A stretch of 7,667 bases of DNA, from NCBI GenBank assembly GCA_946887065.1, contig CAMPKL010000149.1, forward strand, positions 1 to 7,667. The letters run 5' to 3'. The stretch comes from an uncultured Bryobacterales bacterium (GTDB lineage Bacteria; Acidobacteriota; Terriglobia; Bryobacterales; UBA6623). Positions 6,571 to 7,667 of this stretch are shown piece by piece; positions within the stretch are counted from its first letter, which is position 1, and each line of letters opens with the position of its first letter. A program made the position numbers and the translations under genes. The notes under the pieces were generated by a model that saw only the letters and a list, made by a program, of their open reading frames with translations, was not told where the DNA came from and ran no database searches.

Positions 6571-7080
6571 ATGGCGGAACTAGTCCACAACGGTAAGAGC
6601 AACGGCCGCGGGTTGTGGCAGGTCCTCTTCGCGGACGGCCGCCGGGCCCCAACGCCTCGCTGGGTTCTGGAAAGCGGCGCGGAGGGAGAGAACATCTGTC
6701 TGATATTGCTCGATCCTCACTGCCAGACCCCGGTAGCGCTGATTTCCGATCTCGTAGAGCGGTGGTCAGCCGTTGTGGTCATTGGGCCCGCGGGCGCCGG
6801 GAGTTGGAGAGAAGAAGCGATGTCTGCCGGAGCGTTCGGTTGCCTTTCCGAGACGACCCCGCAAGAAGACAGAATCGGTCTGCTGCACTCGGCTCGCCGC
6901 TACCAATCCGCCCAATCTGAGACGGCGTCGCTGCGCTCCCAACACGACAGACTGTGTGGGGAGTTGGTGCAGAGCTTCGGTGACGCCATGGAGAAGCTTT
7001 CAGTCGCCCGACATGATGCCCGCAGCATCTGCGCTTCATTGGAGGAGCTTCGGCTCAGGGTGATCCGAACGCTGATGTGA
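6571..7080 (+). CDS. Degenerate receiver-like protein with C-terminal helical region
   Basis: This is a 169-residue cytosolic protein with no signal peptide or membrane segment. I chose ATG 6571 because GGGAG (6560-6564) sits 6 bases before it. The alternative ATG 6565 overlaps the upstream stop as ATGA but has the purine run directly against it. The middle resembles the second half of a CheY-like receiver: ICLILLDPH (candidate phospho-acceptor D48), VVVIGPAG for strand 4, and AMSAGAFGCLSE for the usual ALxAGAxDYLxKP. The N-terminal acidic pair is not visible, Gly takes the conserved Thr/Ser place, and the Lys of the KP motif is absent, so phosphorylation is doubtful. After about residue 103 the chain is helical and charged (SARRYQSAQSETASLRSQHDR, then EKLSVARHD and SLEELRLRVI), suitable for a coiled coil or ANTAR-like bundle, though no ANTAR signature is recognised. 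Two bases after the exported protein gene: translational coupling likely. Confidence 0.7.
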   Translation: MAELVHNGKSNGRGLWQVLFADGRRAPTPRWVLESGAEGENICLILLDPHCQTPVALISDLVERWSAVVVIGPAGAGSWREEAMSAGAFGCLSETTPQEDRIGLLHSARRYQSAQSETASLRSQHDRLCGELVQSFGDAMEKLSVARHDARSICASLEELRLRVIRTLM

Positions 7081-7088
7081 GGAACAAC

Positions 7089-7102
7089 TGTTTCATGAAA
7101 CA
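7089..7102. repeat. Perfect 14-bp palindrome
   Basis: TGTTTCATGAAACA is fully self-complementary and starts 8 bases after the stop of the receiver-like gene. It could be the operator of a dimeric regulator acting on the kinase whose predicted transcription start is about 160 bases downstream, or an RNA hairpin at the end of the upstream transcript. A T run is missing, so a standard terminator is unlikely. Confidence 0.4.
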
Positions 7103-7171
7103 AGGGCATCGCAGCGCCGAGGCAAGTACCCATGAAGCAGCTCGCTTTAACCACAGGAGACGTCTAGACTG

Positions 7172-7260
7172 GGTCGTTTCCGCGAAACTCCAACGTCGGA
7201 AGTAGCTTCTAATCCGTCCTGACGGTGCTTTCGCCGGTTGCCTAGAGCTACAATTCCCCC
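7172..7260 (+). repeat. Duplicated kinase promoter/leader block, copy 2
   Basis: Ungapped partner of 1891-1979, about 75% identical by hand count. The last 19 bases before the predicted +1 are identical. The only length change near the junction is one extra ATC triplet at the start of the kinase frame (three ATC codons here, two at 1980). Confidence 0.8.
7249..7254 (+). promoter_or_regulatory. Putative -10 box (TACAAT) for the right-hand kinase
   Basis: Same TAGAGC-TACAAT-TCCCCC arrangement as at 1968. The predicted +1 is 7261, again the A of the first ATC codon. The in-frame TAG at 7243-7245 lies in this motif, so the promoter itself closes the reading frame upstream. No strong -35 element is visible. 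Confidence 0.55.
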
Positions 7261-7667
7261 ATCATCATCGTCGGCTCGACTATTAGCCACTACCGTATCG
7301 TCGAAAAGCTCGGCGAAGGCGGAATGGGTGTGGTCTACAAGGCCGAGGATTTGAAGCTCGGCCGGCAGGTAGCGCTGAAGTTTCTGCCGCCGCATCTGCT
7401 CGACAGCGAAGAGCACAAGGCGCGCTTTCTGCACGAGGCGAAGGCGGCGGCGCTGCTTGACCATCCCAACATTTGCACCGTCTACGAAATTGATGAAGTG
7501 AACGGCAGGGCCTTGCTGGCGATGGCTTGCCTGGAAGGCCAGACGCTCAAGCAGAAGATCGCCGCGCGGCCGCTACCACTGGCGGAAGCGCTCGACATCG
7601 CGGTGCAAATCGGCCAAGGCCTGCAGGCCGCTCACGAAAAAGGCATCGTCCACCGCGACATCAAGCC
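7261..7667 (+). CDS. Ser/Thr protein kinase, N-terminal part only; no canonical start codon at the homologous start
   Basis: The frame is open from the TAG at 7243 to the right edge, giving 135 codons from the first ATC. Visible motifs: STISHYRIVEKLGEGGMG with the glycine loop at 18-26, VALKF (K40), the helix-C region (RFLHEAKAAALLDHPNICTVYEI), and HRDIK (D133) just before the cut. The DFG motif and everything C-terminal lie outside the window, so anchor and sensor domains are unknown. The sequence is clearly paralogous to the kinase at 1980 at protein and DNA level. As there, no ATG, GTG, TTG or CTG precedes the ATG at 7324 (in GGMGVVY), and starting at 7324 would cut into the glycine loop. 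An ATT at 7282 is also in frame, but the matching codon in the paralogue is ATC. Promoter is in the duplicated block immediately upstream. Confidence 0.9.
   Translation, partial: MIIVGSTISHYRIVEKLGEGGMGVVYKAEDLKLGRQVALKFLPPHLLDSEEHKARFLHEAKAAALLDHPNICTVYEIDEVNGRALLAMACLEGQTLKQKIAARPLPLAEALDIAVQIGQGLQAAHEKGIVHRDIK

Noticed and set aside
7132..7167. Eleven-codon open frame ATGAAGCAG... before the right-hand kinase
   Set aside because: It is too short to support, has no clear Shine-Dalgarno sequence and has no equivalent upstream of the kinase at 1980.
1..7667. CRISPR arrays, insertion sequences, tRNA or rRNA genes
   Set aside because: No regularly spaced repeats, transposase-like proteins, terminal inverted repeats or structured RNA genes were seen on either strand.

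Overview
The window looks like chromosome from a GC-rich soil-type bacterium, most likely Acidobacteriota (Solibacter/Bryobacter-like). This is inferred from gene style only: several paralogous Hanks-type Ser/Thr kinases whose N-termini read (G)xTISHYRIVEKLGEGGMGVVYKAED, fused to SUMF1/PEGA or TolB-like/TPR modules, are typical of that phylum. No rRNA or other marker is present to confirm it.

Layout from left to right. (1) 1-1469, minus strand: a kinase with a transmembrane segment, a PEGA-like domain and the start of a formylglycine-generating-enzyme (SUMF1) domain, cut by the left edge. (2) 1470-1979: a divergent intergenic region with a TACAAT -10 box facing each way. (3) 1980-4349, plus strand: a complete membrane kinase with TolB-like and TPR domains outside the membrane. 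(4) 4350-4490: a short convergent gap. (5) 4491-5630, minus strand: a secreted PPP-type (Shewanella-like) metallophosphatase. (6) 5631-5926: a divergent intergenic region with a GC-rich inverted repeat and a direct repeat. (7) 5927-6568 and 6571-7077(+stop), plus strand: a tightly spaced pair, namely a secreted protein resembling a degenerate member of a PI3K/Fam20-like family, and a degenerate receiver-like protein with a helical tail. (8) 7081-7260: a spacer with a perfect 14-bp palindrome and a promoter copied from the one in region 2. (9) 7261-7667, plus strand: the N-terminal part of a third kinase, cut by the right edge.

The shared theme is protein phosphorylation. The kinase domains should lie in the cytosol and sense through periplasmic tails. 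The phosphatase is exported, so it is unlikely to reverse the kinases directly.

The most unusual signal is at the 5' ends of the two plus-strand kinases. Both have the same promoter block, an in-frame TAG inside it, and no ATG, GTG, TTG or CTG codon before the glycine-rich loop. The first codon after the predicted +1 is ATC in both, which suggests leaderless initiation at a non-canonical AUC, or else an unexpected shorter protein.
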